This document shows, piece after piece, positions 1 through 7,858 of a DNA stretch of 48,610 nt; position 1 is the stretch's first letter; every line of letters starts with the position of its first letter. Under the pieces are notes generated by a model, which had not been told where the DNA came from, did not search any database, and saw only the letters and a list, made by a program, of their open reading frames with translations. Where the stretch lies: contig MHBI01000119.1 of assembly GCA_001804815.1 (NCBI GenBank), forward strand, positions 1 through 48,610, in the 5' to 3' direction. This DNA comes from Lentisphaerae bacterium GWF2_50_93 (GTDB lineage Bacteria; Verrucomicrobiota; Lentisphaeria; Victivallales; GWF2-50-93). The translations under genes were made by a program, and so were the position numbers.

Positions 1-1112
1 GCAAGACGGCCCTTGTTTGTCCTGGCATAGACATTCATTGTCAAAGACGGGTTGCTGTGCCTCGCCAGGCTCTGCGCCTCCTTTACCGTCGCTCCCGCGT
101 TGAGAACAAAGGTCACATACGCCACCCGGCATCCATGGAAGTCTATCTTGCCTTCCTCAGTGTTCTTGGGAATGCCCGCCTCCTTCAAATCCTTGTCAAG
201 TTCCCTTGAAGGATGGGATGAGACGTATAGCAGTGCGTTTTCCGGAGGTTCAATGGAAATATTCTTCTTGCTGTAGAATTCCCTGTATAGCTGGGCAGGT
301 ATTGATTTTTTTGCGTTTTCATCCAGACGCTGCGCCAGCTCCATCGGCAGAGGCTGAATTTCATTCTTCCGGTTCTTTGTCCATTCAGCCCTTAATTTCA
401 ATTCACAGTTCCCAACATCAAGATCGTTTATTGTAAGCGAGCGCAGTTCATTGGCTCTCAGCCCCGTGCAGAACGCAGTTTCATACAGCAGTCTCCTGTG
501 AGAAGGCGCGACCGACAGGAGTTTCAATATCTCCTCGAGTGTTATAGCTCTCCGTATGGTCTTTGGAGTCGTGTCGAATTTCTTCAGCCGTTTGATGGGA
601 TTGTCAGAAAGGTAGTTTCTAACAACACACCATTGGCAGAAGCTGTGGAGCCCCTCGGCGTAGTGCTCTATGGTCTTGCCGCTCCTTTGAACCTGCTGGA
701 GTTCCCGGAGTTTCATTTCAATCCGGGGAAGAGATCCTTCAAGATCCGCGAGCATTTGCAAATCCAGTTCCTTCTCCCACCAGGAAAGATATTTGATTCT
801 TTTCCTTTCGTGGACATCACCCCATGCCCGTCCGCCCCTGCCCCCCTGGGACTTTCCCCATGCAATATATTCATCTGCAAACTTCCTGAAGCTTTCCCTC
901 TTATGCTTGTCAGCCTTACTCGGCAGGGGACGGTAGCCCTTCCTGATTTCATCGTGCTCGGATTCAATTTTTGTCGCAAGTTTCTCGGTTTCTATCTTGG
1001 ATGTCAAACCAGTTCCTGACCGTCTTTCCCCGGCATAATCCGTATATTGGAACCTCCACTTGCGGTGGGGCTTTCCTGTTTTTCTGTTTATGCTCTGGAA
1101 TACATAGGGCAT
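1..1112 (-). CDS. Tyrosine recombinase (phage-type integrase), C-terminus cut by the window edge
   Basis: The minus-strand frame is open from an ATG at 1112 to the window edge, giving about 370 residues. It catalyses site-specific strand exchange for element integration and excision. The catalytic set is visible: Arg in TGLRANE (about residue 219), the HxxR box as HGCR (about 325), the second His in ARHSN and the nucleophile Tyr in MNVYAR near the edge. The N-terminal 200 residues form a basic arm- and core-binding region. The start is supported by GGATGAC seven bases upstream, and the stop of the preceding 58-residue gene lies only 2 bases before it, so the two are co-transcribed. Only a short C-terminal tail should be missing. 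The target site cannot be seen. Confidence 0.93.
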   Translation of the reverse strand, partial: MPYVFQSINRKTGKPHRKWRFQYTDYAGERRSGTGLTSKIETEKLATKIESEHDEIRKGYRPLPSKADKHKRESFRKFADEYIAWGKSQGGRGGRAWGDVHERKRIKYLSWWEKELDLQMLADLEGSLPRIEMKLRELQQVQRSGKTIEHYAEGLHSFCQWCVVRNYLSDNPIKRLKKFDTTPKTIRRAITLEEILKLLSVAPSHRRLLYETAFCTGLRANELRSLTINDLDVGNCELKLRAEWTKNRKNEIQPLPMELAQRLDENAKKSIPAQLYREFYSKKNISIEPPENALLYVSSHPSRELDKDLKEAGIPKNTEEGKIDFHGCRVAYVTFVLNAGATVKEAQSLARHSNPSLTMNVYARTNKGRL

Positions 1113-1114
1113 TT

Positions 1115-1291
1115 TTAGTCATCCTTCTGGCTTCGCCAAGGTTTCATAAGCAGGGCTGACCTTGATATCCCGCCTGCCTTCTTACATTCATCGTCAATTC
1201 TTTTCAGTTCAGCTGTTGTCATCCTGACGTTAATCTGCTCGACAAGGCAATCTGCAATTTTCTTTTTTGGCCTGCCCATTTTCTTTTTCAT
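1115..1291 (-). CDS. Small basic protein, ribbon-helix-helix/mobilisation-type (58 aa)
   Basis: A short frame starting MKKKMGRPKKK and ending SQKDD lies directly before the integrase, two bases apart. The basic GRPKKK head, the INVRM beta-strand-like segment, the TTAELKRIDDE helix and the ISRSALL turn match the layout of ribbon-helix-helix DNA-binding proteins such as small plasmid mobilisation or partition accessory proteins. This suggests operator or attachment-site binding, perhaps controlling the integrase made from the same message. A second start is possible at 1279 (MGRPKKK). No ribosome site is strong for either start. Family assignment is by residue pattern only. Confidence 0.6.
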   Translation of the reverse strand: MKKKMGRPKKKIADCLVEQINVRMTTAELKRIDDECKKAGGISRSALLMKPWRSQKDD

Positions 1292-1298
1292 ATGCCAA

Positions 1299-1327
1299 TA
1301 GATACTTTGTGTATACTATTAAGTCAA
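1299..1327 (-). promoter_or_regulatory. Possible promoter for the RHH protein and integrase
   Basis: On the minus strand TTGACT (1322-1327) is followed after 17 bases by TATCTA (1299-1304). It overlaps the stop codon of the upstream HTH gene. The -10 box lies only 7 bases before the ATG at 1291, so a transcript from it would be leaderless for that start or would use the ATG at 1279. This is a consensus match only. Confidence 0.3.
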
Positions 1328-1671
1328 GGGGAATATTTTGAAATTCTCTTGATTTGGTCAAGAGCCTCCTTTTCCGCCAGCTCAGCTGCCGTATTGAGAT
1401 AAACAAGAATCCTGTCGGACAGCCAAACGGATCTGCCTCCCAAGAAAATGGGTGGCGGCAGTTCTGCGCGTTGAACCATACGCCTCAATGTCCGCGGCGT
1501 AATTTTCAGTATGCTGGCAAGTCTGCCCTCGTCCAGAATTGTCTTCTCGTGTAGTTTTGCCAACTCGTCAACGAGAATTCCTTTCTCTTTTTCATCTTCT
1601 GTTCCGATTACGTTCTCCACTTTTGCTACCTCCATATTCTGCAATTTGACACCTTCTAGCTTCTGGCTCAA
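1324..1671 (-). CDS. Excisionase/AlpA-like helix-turn-helix protein (115 aa)
   Basis: The C-terminal half carries a MerR/AlpA-like winged helix: ILDEGRLASILKITPRTLRR, followed by a wing with GGRSVW and a last helix. Such proteins bend attachment-site DNA (excisionases) or activate integrase genes. The N-terminal 45 residues are charged and without a recognised domain. The open frame begins with a TTG at 1671 that overlaps the TGA of the upstream HTH gene; an in-frame ATG lies further in (MEVAKVENV), with no clear ribosome site for either. Position beside the integrase fits a recombination directionality or regulatory role. That role is inferred. Confidence 0.7.
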   Translation of the reverse strand: MSQKLEGVKLQNMEVAKVENVIGTEDEKEKGILVDELAKLHEKTILDEGRLASILKITPRTLRRMVQRAELPPPIFLGGRSVWLSDRILVYLNTAAELAEKEALDQIKRISKYSP

Positions 1672-1988
1672 TTACCAGGCTGTTCATCGTACGCTTCCAC
1701 TGGCAGGGTATTCATATCAACTGGAATAAATATAGCCTCGAGAAATTTGCCATTGCGTCTCCCCTGGCATCGTCGGACATAGCCTCGCCTGATCAGTTCA
1801 TTGACAGCGGACATTGTTGATTTACTGCCGTCTCTTGAAGCACATAGAAGCCTGCTTTTGGCGACACAGCCACCTTTAGCCCTCGAGAAGAGCAGATATC
1901 CCATTACTCCTTTTGCCTTCAATGACAGGGTTCCATCATTCCAATAGATTTTTCCTGCCAGTTCAATATCCTCCATGTCATTTTTCAT
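1668..1988 (-). CDS. Helix-turn-helix (replication-initiator-like winged helix) protein (106 aa)
   Basis: The start MKNDMEDIEL at 1988 was chosen because AGGAGG lies 9 bases upstream; a longer open frame reaches 2087. The region LSLKAKGVMGYLLFSRAKGG, followed by SRDGSKSTMSAVNELIRRGY, is the helix-turn-helix pattern found in DnaD/replication-protein-like and phage regulatory proteins, in which a helix-turn-helix unit precedes a wing ending in a basic strand (RRCQGRRNGKFLEAIFIPVD). It likely binds DNA of the element. It overlaps the next gene by a few bases, which implies translational coupling. Target and function are unknown. Confidence 0.65.
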   Translation of the reverse strand: MKNDMEDIELAGKIYWNDGTLSLKAKGVMGYLLFSRAKGGCVAKSRLLCASRDGSKSTMSAVNELIRRGYVRRCQGRRNGKFLEAIFIPVDMNTLPVEAYDEQPGN

Positions 1989-2252
1989 TTTATAGTTCCT
2001 CCTTTCTCCTCGTAAGTGAAATGGGAGCGTCGGTCGGTTACCTTCATTAGCTCCGTTCCTTTTCCGATAAAGACTATAAATTGGCATTGAATCATATAAA
2101 GCTATAATGCTAAGACAGTTGACTTATTGTTTATCAAGTTATCCAAAGTTTTCTTAAGTCGGCGGAGGCAATTGACTCGCAGGCCAGCCACCCTCATTTC
2201 TAACGGATAGATGGGATCAAAGGGGGATTTCGAATAATGGCAGACAGGTAGC

Positions 2253-3623
2253 TCAAAAATTCAACAGCCAAAAAGGAAGTGGTATGACAGGATGTCTTTC
2301 AATCTCCCCGAAAGACTTCTGTTTTGACAGAATGATGCCGCCTGGATACTTCAGCAGTTGTCCCAGTTCTGAACTTCTGATTTGATTTGTCCATTTGACC
2401 TCAGCCTGGTGAACTTTCCTGTCCTTTATGTAGGCAAGATCGACTTCTTTCTCTGCTTTGATATAGAAACAGCTGTATTTGCGACGGCAGAGGGCAATGG
2501 CTATTCCTTCAGCCAAGCTCCCCGCTTTCTCACTATCGGCAACAAAGGGAAGAACTGATTCTTCATATGGTTTTTTTACCGATTCAAGCCATGCCATTAC
2601 GCTATGCATGATGAAAGGGGCAGTAAAAAATACTTTTCTTGCTTTTTTAGGAGCCGCACAGAGCTTGTGCTCCATGATTGCATGATTTACGAAAACGACC
2701 TCCATGTCGCAAAGAAGATCGATATAGTCTGAAACTGTCATATGGTGATCTATGCTTGTCATAGATGCAATCGAATGCAATGTGGCCTGGCTACCGTACT
2801 GCTTCACCAGTGCGGATAATATTTCATGAAGGAGATTTTCCTTCTTACCCCTCTTGAGCATATCGCCCCTGATCCAGTCTGAATACGTAGAGAAGGTAGC
2901 GGGCTGAATTCTTCCGTTCAGGGCAATATCGTTTATCGCTGTCATGTATCCGCCATGAATCATGTAATTTTCAAATTCAGAGAAGAGGGTATCCATCTTT
3001 TTAGCACTGACATCCTGGGATTGGGCAAGATCCTCGAGTTCGGAGGTAGAAAATATCTTCTTCACTGCAAGGGTCTCCCGGAACGAAAGAGGGTAAAGAA
3101 GGAATTCAGGAGAATCCGCGGCACCGTGCCGTCCGGGGAAGCGTTTTCTCGCTTCCTTTATGAAACTCAAGTCAGATCCTGTAAGTATGACGACTGCCTT
3201 CTCAAAGATACCGCTGTCCGCAAGATATTTGATGCCTTTATCCCAGTCCCTTATGTATGTAACCTCGTCAATAAGCAGGTAAAAGATCGGAGATTTTTTC
3301 CTGTCCTCGGAAAACTGACTTGCCATCCTGACAAGCTGGTGATGGTCGTTGATCAGCTCCCCTGTAATATACCAGATGTCTGAAGGATCCTTCCCCGCGT
3401 CAAGAAGCTTCAGCATCCATTGTTTCAAAAGGGTGGTCTTTCCGACCTGCCTGCCTCCCCCTACCGTATAAATTCCCGGAATATCTGATGGAATTTCGTC
3501 TATCAGTTCGCTCATATGTACAAAAGGGCATGACACAAGCTTCCTCAACTGAGGATCCCTCTTCCTGAAAAGCTCAACGCTTTCATGATGAAGATTGTTT
3601 GGTGTGAATACAGTATCGTCCAT
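2253..3623 (-). CDS. AAA_14/DUF4143-type ATPase (456 aa)
   Basis: Residues 55-64 are a Walker A (GGGRQVGKTT), residues 116-120 a Walker B (LLIDE), and LTGSD further on fits sensor 1. The C-terminal part with AEVKWTN near the end resembles the DUF4143 nuclease-like domain. These ATPases are widespread, often horizontally transferred, and of uncertain function; a DNA- or toxin-related role has been suggested for some. The start at 3623 (MDDTVF) has AAGGGA six bases upstream. A longer frame reaches 3710 but would translate through a palindromic operator-like sequence, so the shorter start is preferred. The gene is flanked by 165- and 212-base gaps and looks like an independent insertion within the ICE rather than part of the operon. 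Confidence 0.8.
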   Translation of the reverse strand: MDDTVFTPNNLHHESVELFRKRDPQLRKLVSCPFVHMSELIDEIPSDIPGIYTVGGGRQVGKTTLLKQWMLKLLDAGKDPSDIWYITGELINDHHQLVRMASQFSEDRKKSPIFYLLIDEVTYIRDWDKGIKYLADSGIFEKAVVILTGSDLSFIKEARKRFPGRHGAADSPEFLLYPLSFRETLAVKKIFSTSELEDLAQSQDVSAKKMDTLFSEFENYMIHGGYMTAINDIALNGRIQPATFSTYSDWIRGDMLKRGKKENLLHEILSALVKQYGSQATLHSIASMTSIDHHMTVSDYIDLLCDMEVVFVNHAIMEHKLCAAPKKARKVFFTAPFIMHSVMAWLESVKKPYEESVLPFVADSEKAGSLAEGIAIALCRRKYSCFYIKAEKEVDLAYIKDRKVHQAEVKWTNQIRSSELGQLLKYPGGIILSKQKSFGEIERHPVIPLPFWLLNF

Positions 3624-3665
3624 TGCATTTCCCTTGCTTTTATGGATATAAAATAGCACTTTTTC

Positions 3666-3700
3666 AAATTTGGTCAATGGCCAATGACCAAATTTGGTCA
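3666..3700. promoter_or_regulatory. Three-half-site palindromic operator upstream of the ATPase gene
   Basis: The sequence contains TTTGGTCA three times in alternating orientation. AAATTTGGTCA (3666-3676) and TGACCAAATTT (3685-3695) are perfect 11-base arms around an 8-base spacer, and TGACCAAATTTGGTCA (3685-3700) is a perfect 16-base palindrome. It lies 43 to 77 bases before the chosen ATPase start, the right place for a repressor operator. The binding protein is not known. Confidence 0.6.
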
Positions 3701-3835
3701 TTATTGGCATTTAGCCTCATTTATTCAGTCAAAACAACCCTGATTTATGCAGAATGGCAAGACAGTTTCGAGCAAGTTTTCTTTTTCCCGGACAGGCTGT
3801 CCAATGGTGGGAGGGGATTATCTTTCATGATCCTG

Positions 3836-4621
3836 TCAAGGCTTGTAGAGATATCCTTGGACATTTTCCTTAGTGCAGATGCGCCTGAGGCCTTCCGGTC
3901 CGAGCTTCCTGTTCGGGTTGAGGTTGAGGCCGCAGATTTCTCCCGCTGTGAAGTATTCGATTTCATTGCCGGTAATCTCCTTAACGTTTTCGTTGGTTAT
4001 TCTATACTCGTTCCTGAACTTTTCAATCAATCCATCTGAAGGTTTTATCTGGTGTGTATAGCGGGATGCGAGGGTGGTCACCAGGACGACGTTCCCTCCT
4101 TGCGCAACAATGTGCTCCATGAGCGACATCACGGTTCTCCCGAATGTGTACGTATCGTCGACAAGAATATACTTTGAGTTCCTATCCGGAATCTTCCCGT
4201 CGTAGACGACCTTGTTGGCAAGGCGGAATGAATGCCCAAGCCCGGTGTTAGGAGAACTCACCTTGACAATGTCGTCAAGAACTCTGACGGATGAACCAGA
4301 GATTTCCGAATAATAGCTGCTGAGGATTTTAGCATAGGCCAGAGGCAGTGCGTTGATGCTCCATTTCTTCTCGGAATTGATCACTGGGACAAAACAGACC
4401 GGCTCGTTGTTATTCAGCCATGAGAATATCTCAAGAATCCTCTCCCTGCCGGTATCATTGCACGTGACCTTCCTGACGACATCATATGCGGCCTCGGCAT
4501 CACCATCATACTTCGCCTTGTAATATCCCGGAATGCCTTTCAGGTTCAGGAGACTTGTCCTGGCAAAGTTCTTATGCAATGACGGTGGCAGTTCAGTGGT
4601 CTTGATAGTCCTTTTATCCAT
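3836..4621 (-). CDS. Phosphoribosyltransferase-fold protein (261 aa)
   Basis: Residues 151-163 read YILVDDTYTFGRT, the PRPP-binding loop of type I phosphoribosyltransferases (two acidic residues then TxGxT). Upstream FVPVINSEKKW and downstream GGNVVLVTTLA fit the Rossmann-like core. Substrate is unknown; ComF-like and TRSP-like proteins share this loop, and small PRTases also occur on conjugative elements. It lies 7 bases after the RadC-ArdC gene, on the same strand, so it is probably the last gene of that transcript. The C-terminal 60 residues (GLNLNPNRKLGPEG) have no recognised domain. PRPP chemistry is inferred from the motif only. Confidence 0.75.
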   Translation of the reverse strand: MDKRTIKTTELPPSLHKNFARTSLLNLKGIPGYYKAKYDGDAEAAYDVVRKVTCNDTGRERILEIFSWLNNNEPVCFVPVINSEKKWSINALPLAYAKILSSYYSEISGSSVRVLDDIVKVSSPNTGLGHSFRLANKVVYDGKIPDRNSKYILVDDTYTFGRTVMSLMEHIVAQGGNVVLVTTLASRYTHQIKPSDGLIEKFRNEYRITNENVKEITGNEIEYFTAGEICGLNLNPNRKLGPEGLRRICTKENVQGYLYKP

Positions 4622-4628
4622 AGTGGCC

Positions 4629-6368
4629 TCATATCACGTTTGAATATGCCGACTGCTGCTGCGCCGGTATAGGATGGATGTACTTGCTAGCGTCAATGAC
4701 ATTCCGTTTGTCCTGCGTATTCCTGATATCTTCGACGATCTGCTCAAGCTCCAAATGTTTTACCGCGAACTGTATTCCGGAAGAGATGGCCTCCATCTTC
4801 TCCTTGATGTCCTTGCCTGAGTTGCCCCATTTCTTAAGATAGAGCTCGGACTTATTCTCGATCCCAAACATGGAGGACAAAGCGTATGAGAAAGCTTCCG
4901 CCTCACCTTCAATGAAACCGCGCTGGTTATGCTCGCTGACATACTGGATTTCATTGTTGATGAGTTTTTTTCCATGTAGAACATGGTGCCCGTATTCATG
5001 GAACAATGATGAGAGCTGCATCGCAGAAGTGCGAAGTGGAGAACAGTTGATGCAGATTTCAGCGGTTTTATGATCGTACCTACCCCCAACATCCGGCCTT
5101 AGCTCGATGCTAAAAAGCACCTCTATGCCCTTGCTCCTGATCTTAGTTGCGATTTTCTCGAGAACCCTGCTGTCGATTACGGCGGACACATCCCTGTACT
5201 GAGGCCTTTCCTTGAAGGCACCGACCTCGATGGCGTTCGTCTGCCTGACATCAAATACCGTTCCTGTGGTGAACGCCATCTTTTTGACGGGCTTTCCGTT
5301 TTCACCTATAAGGGGAATTTTCTCCCCTTTCTCATCAAGGCGGAAAGCTCCGTCTTCTTTTCTCTGGTAGACATTGAGAGCCAGGGGGACAAGGATGGTA
5401 AAACCCTTTTCGCCCCGCTTTACATGGACGTTCTCGCCACTTTTCCCCTTGAGCCCTGCCCATGTCCTGAATCCTGCAACCTGTTCGACCGGATAGTTCC
5501 TCCTCATGGCCTCGGTATAAATCAAAAGTTGGTTGCATAGCGAATAAGTATAGAACTTGGTCGAAAACTTCAAATATTCCCTTATCTGTCTTTCTGTCTC
5601 CTCGGAATCTAGATTCTTAGACAACGTCTCAAGCTTATCGTTGATCTTCTTCAGGAGCGAGCTGTCATCCTTTTTAATTGCATAAGCCTCCTTGTTTTCC
5701 CTCAGCCCCATATTCTGCACATTGCTGCGCAGGCTGAGATTGTTTTCGGTGAAACTGAAATACCTGTCAAACTTTCCGACAATCAGATGGTCTAGCACCT
5801 TCATGTCAAAGAAAGAGAGGCAGTCCGCAATCGCCTGGGTAAGCTTGATATCGTCATTTGAAGGGGCGCAGATTCCGCTCGGATGGTTGTGTCCGATTAT
5901 AACGGACGATGCGTTCAGATCCAGGGCCTTCCTCATGACTTCACGGGGATAGATTATGGAACGATCGACAGTACCGGACGCGATTGTCTCGCTTTTTATG
6001 AGATGGTTCTTTGAATCGAGGAACATGACTTCCAGCTTCTCGACTTCAGAATCCTGGTGTTTCAACCGGAAATAGTCCGCCGCCTTCTGCGGTGAGGAAT
6101 ATGCCTCGGAGCTCCGCATGTCCTCTTCAAGATATGACTTGCTCAGAGCCTGGATTGCTCCGATGCGTTTCCTCTCCTCGTCAGTGAAAATGCCGGATAC
6201 CTTGTCCGACTGGAGGAAGACATCCGCCAATGATATGGTCTGCTCATTTATCATCTTCATCTTCTGCGGGATGTTCCTGCAGTCGGCAAGGGTGAGCAGC
6301 AGCCTTATCCTGTCCTCCTTCGCCAGCGCATCATATCCGGTCTCGCTGAGTCTTTCAGAGATGTTCAT
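4629..6368 (-). CDS. RadC (JAMM)-ArdC fusion: antirestriction/ssDNA-binding metalloprotein (579 aa)
   Basis: Residues 85-210 are a RadC/JAB domain: GHNHPSG gives H160 and H162 and the Asp ligand follows at D173, so the JAMM zinc site is complete. Residues about 230-390 match the ArdC N-terminal ssDNA-binding domain (FYTYSLCNQLLIY, FRTWAGLKG, HVKRGEKGF). The C-terminal part has a zincin motif, LFHEYGHHVLHG (HExxH at about 458), with a later glutamate-rich helix. ArdC proteins protect incoming single-stranded conjugative DNA from restriction, and RadC-like proteins are common on mobile elements. Joining both in one chain is unusual. It overlaps the upstream gene by ATGA and probably acts in the recipient cell soon after transfer. 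The role is from family knowledge; the fusion is directly seen. Confidence 0.85.
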   Translation of the reverse strand: MNISERLSETGYDALAKEDRIRLLLTLADCRNIPQKMKMINEQTISLADVFLQSDKVSGIFTDEERKRIGAIQALSKSYLEEDMRSSEAYSSPQKAADYFRLKHQDSEVEKLEVMFLDSKNHLIKSETIASGTVDRSIIYPREVMRKALDLNASSVIIGHNHPSGICAPSNDDIKLTQAIADCLSFFDMKVLDHLIVGKFDRYFSFTENNLSLRSNVQNMGLRENKEAYAIKKDDSSLLKKINDKLETLSKNLDSEETERQIREYLKFSTKFYTYSLCNQLLIYTEAMRRNYPVEQVAGFRTWAGLKGKSGENVHVKRGEKGFTILVPLALNVYQRKEDGAFRLDEKGEKIPLIGENGKPVKKMAFTTGTVFDVRQTNAIEVGAFKERPQYRDVSAVIDSRVLEKIATKIRSKGIEVLFSIELRPDVGGRYDHKTAEICINCSPLRTSAMQLSSLFHEYGHHVLHGKKLINNEIQYVSEHNQRGFIEGEAEAFSYALSSMFGIENKSELYLKKWGNSGKDIKEKMEAISSGIQFAVKHLELEQIVEDIRNTQDKRNVIDASKYIHPIPAQQQSAYSNVI

Positions 6369-6829
6369 TTTTTCATCTCCTCGACGGTTATGACGAACAT
6401 TTCGAGGGACTCGGAGAATTTCCTTAAGATGTCCTCTCTCGGTTTCTTGTTTCCAAAGGTTCCATCGTTCATCACGAGCAGGATTGCGGACATGGCCTCT
6501 ATCTGGCTTGCCGCCTCAAGATAGAGCGCGTCCGTCCCATGAAGTTCATTAGTAATAGCCCTGCCTTCCGGATCAACTCCGGATATCTCATGCCATCTCC
6601 TTCCTATCTTCGCACAGGCTGATTCCGCTGGAGCAGAATTCTGATGCATTCCAGCCTGATCCCTGAACTCATTGCCATAGGCCCCGGCAATATCGCCTTC
6701 TGAAAGTTCGTCCATAGAAACAATTTTCCCTTCCTCGTCCTCGATATGCCATCCCGGAACAGGCGTCCCATGGAAGAACGCATGTTCGTCGAGCGGCCTG
6801 CCATACATTGATTTTATAAGTTCTGTCAT
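6365..6829 (-). CDS. Protein of unknown function in the conjugation operon (154 aa)
   Basis: The start MTELIKSMYG at 6829 has AGGAAC upstream; the longer open frame to 7186 would read through a strong hairpin and another gene. It is a soluble, acidic protein without signal peptide or membrane segment. The visible features are a PVPGWHIEDEEGK stretch and a C-terminal amphipathic helix (AASQIEAMSAILLVMNDG). It overlaps the RadC-ArdC gene by ATGA, so the two are translated together, and an accessory role in DNA entry or replication is a reasonable guess. No family was recognised. Confidence 0.6.
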   Translation of the reverse strand: MTELIKSMYGRPLDEHAFFHGTPVPGWHIEDEEGKIVSMDELSEGDIAGAYGNEFRDQAGMHQNSAPAESACAKIGRRWHEISGVDPEGRAITNELHGTDALYLEAASQIEAMSAILLVMNDGTFGNKKPREDILRKFSESLEMFVITVEEMKK

Positions 6830-6843
6830 TTGTGTTCCTGAAA

Positions 6844-7044
6844 TTAAAATCCTTCCAGTATTTTCCGGGATTCCCCTGCCGGCATGGCCCCACTTCCGCT
6901 TTTCGGCGAAAATGTCCTGCGCAGTTCGCCCTTCTGCCTCCTGGACAGGGCGAAAACAACCATTGCGAGGATGATTATTATCGAAAGCAATACCGTGCTT
7001 ATTCTTAGAAACTGACGTGTGCTCATCTCCATTTGAATGTCCAT
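6844..7044 (-). CDS. Small single-pass membrane protein (66 aa)
   Basis: One hydrophobic segment (VLLSIIIILAMVVFAL, about residues 18-34) is followed by a basic cytoplasmic-type tail (SRRQKGELRR). Several ATGs are possible at the N-terminus (MDIQMEM); none has a convincing ribosome site, and the first at 7044 is given. It sits 14 bases before the next gene and just after a strong hairpin. No family was recognised; entry exclusion proteins and small T4SS accessory proteins have this size and topology, but nothing in the sequence proves either. Confidence 0.5.
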   Translation of the reverse strand: MDIQMEMSTRQFLRISTVLLSIIIILAMVVFALSRRQKGELRRTFSPKSGSGAMPAGESRKILEGF

Positions 7045-7062
7045 CCTGATTTATAGGGGAAC

Positions 7063-7107
7063 GGACGGCGGCCGATGCCACAAGGTGAGAAAAAACGGCC
7101 GCCGTCC
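7063..7107. promoter_or_regulatory. Perfect 12-bp inverted repeat with T-run: attenuator or origin-like hairpin
   Basis: GGACGGCGGCCG (7063-7074) is repeated as CGGCCGCCGTCC (7096-7107) with a 21-base loop. Read on the coding (minus) strand the first arm runs straight into six T residues, and within it ACGG-CGG-CCGT forms a short hairpin just before the Ts, so a small terminator-like stem and the large stem exclude each other. It sits in a 116-base gap in an otherwise tightly packed operon. Confidence 0.55.
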
Positions 7108-7160
7108 GGGGTGGGTTGCGATTCCTGCCTCCCGCAAGGTCTACTGGGCGGGGACAAATG

Positions 7161-7826
7161 TCAAAAACGAATACTGGCGTCGACATCGGCGACAGGCATG
7201 TTCCCGGACACCGCCGCCTGGATCTCCTTGTTCGTCCTGATGGAGCGGAACGGCTCGATCACATTGGCATTCTTCTCCCTGATCTTCTCAATCAGGGCAT
7301 GGTTCTCCTTTTCGACCTTCGCGATTATCCCCTGCATGAACTTCCCGTTCAGCCGCAAGGATGATTTCATCCTCCTCATCGTGACGACATTTTCGACGGC
7401 TGCCCGGTTGAGCCGGTTCAGCCATTCCACATGCCGGGGATGCGTCCTGCGGTATTCTGCGACATCATCCTTTGTTATCTTCACAAAGGGAATGCTGACC
7501 TTGACATCATCAAGCTTGCCGTCCGGCATAACCTGCTTCACTCCCTTCAGGTAGTTCTGCCTCCTGCGCATCTCCCTTATGTCGCCCTTGGTAACCTCGC
7601 TCATCAGCGCGTTCGTGGTGACGGACGAGATGTTCTTGTCGTCGACGGGGTTTTCACCCCTCCACTGCTTCGCGTGATCGTAGGTGAGCGCTCCGAATTT
7701 CACCTTTGAATAGTGCTCGACCTCCTTTTTCGGCTGGTTCTGCTTTTCTATCTGCGGATCCATGCCAGTCTTCGGAGCACCCTCCGTCATGCCGTTCTGT
7801 TCCGCCGGTTTCTTCCTGATTGCCAT
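7161..7826 (-). CDS. Basic protein of unknown function in the conjugation operon (221 aa)
   Basis: The start MAIRKKPAEQ at 7826 is supported by GGAGG eight bases upstream; an alternative ATG lies four codons earlier, and the open frame extending to 8033 would run through the neighbouring gene. The protein is hydrophilic and basic with a low-complexity N-terminus (Pro/Gln/Lys) and a helical middle with many Arg and Lys residues (IREMRRRQNYLKG, TMRRMKSSLRLNG). There is no signal peptide or membrane span. A DNA-binding or relaxosome-accessory role would suit its charge and position next to an inverted repeat, but no known relaxase motif (HUH or Tyr cluster) was seen. Confidence 0.6.
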   Translation of the reverse strand: MAIRKKPAEQNGMTEGAPKTGMDPQIEKQNQPKKEVEHYSKVKFGALTYDHAKQWRGENPVDDKNISSVTTNALMSEVTKGDIREMRRRQNYLKGVKQVMPDGKLDDVKVSIPFVKITKDDVAEYRRTHPRHVEWLNRLNRAAVENVVTMRRMKSSLRLNGKFMQGIIAKVEKENHALIEKIREKNANVIEPFRSIRTNKEIQAAVSGNMPVADVDASIRF

Positions 7827-7831
7827 GTTTT

Positions 7832-7858
7832 CCTCCATGGAGGGGTCAAAACCCCTCC
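7832..7858 (-). promoter_or_regulatory. Leader hairpin able to pair with the ribosome site of the 7826 gene
   Basis: In the message, GGAGGGGT and ACCCCTCC form a perfect 8-bp stem with a 4-base loop (7839-7858). The same CCTCC also sits in CCTCCATGGAGG (7832-7843), where it can pair with the GGAGG ribosome site of the gene starting at 7826. The two pairings compete, giving a possible on/off switch for translation. Confidence 0.4.

Noticed and set aside
2088..3710. Longer N-termini for the HTH protein (to 2087) and the ATPase (to 3710)
   Set aside because: Upstream extensions lack ribosome sites and the ATPase extension translates the palindromic operator; AGGAGG or AAGGGA sites support the shorter starts at 1988 and 3623.
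3745..3864. Possible 39-residue minus-strand protein after the phosphoribosyltransferase gene, start at 3864 with AAGGA
   Set aside because: Very short, low-complexity Ser/Lys-rich, overlaps the phosphoribosyltransferase gene end; no support beyond an open frame.
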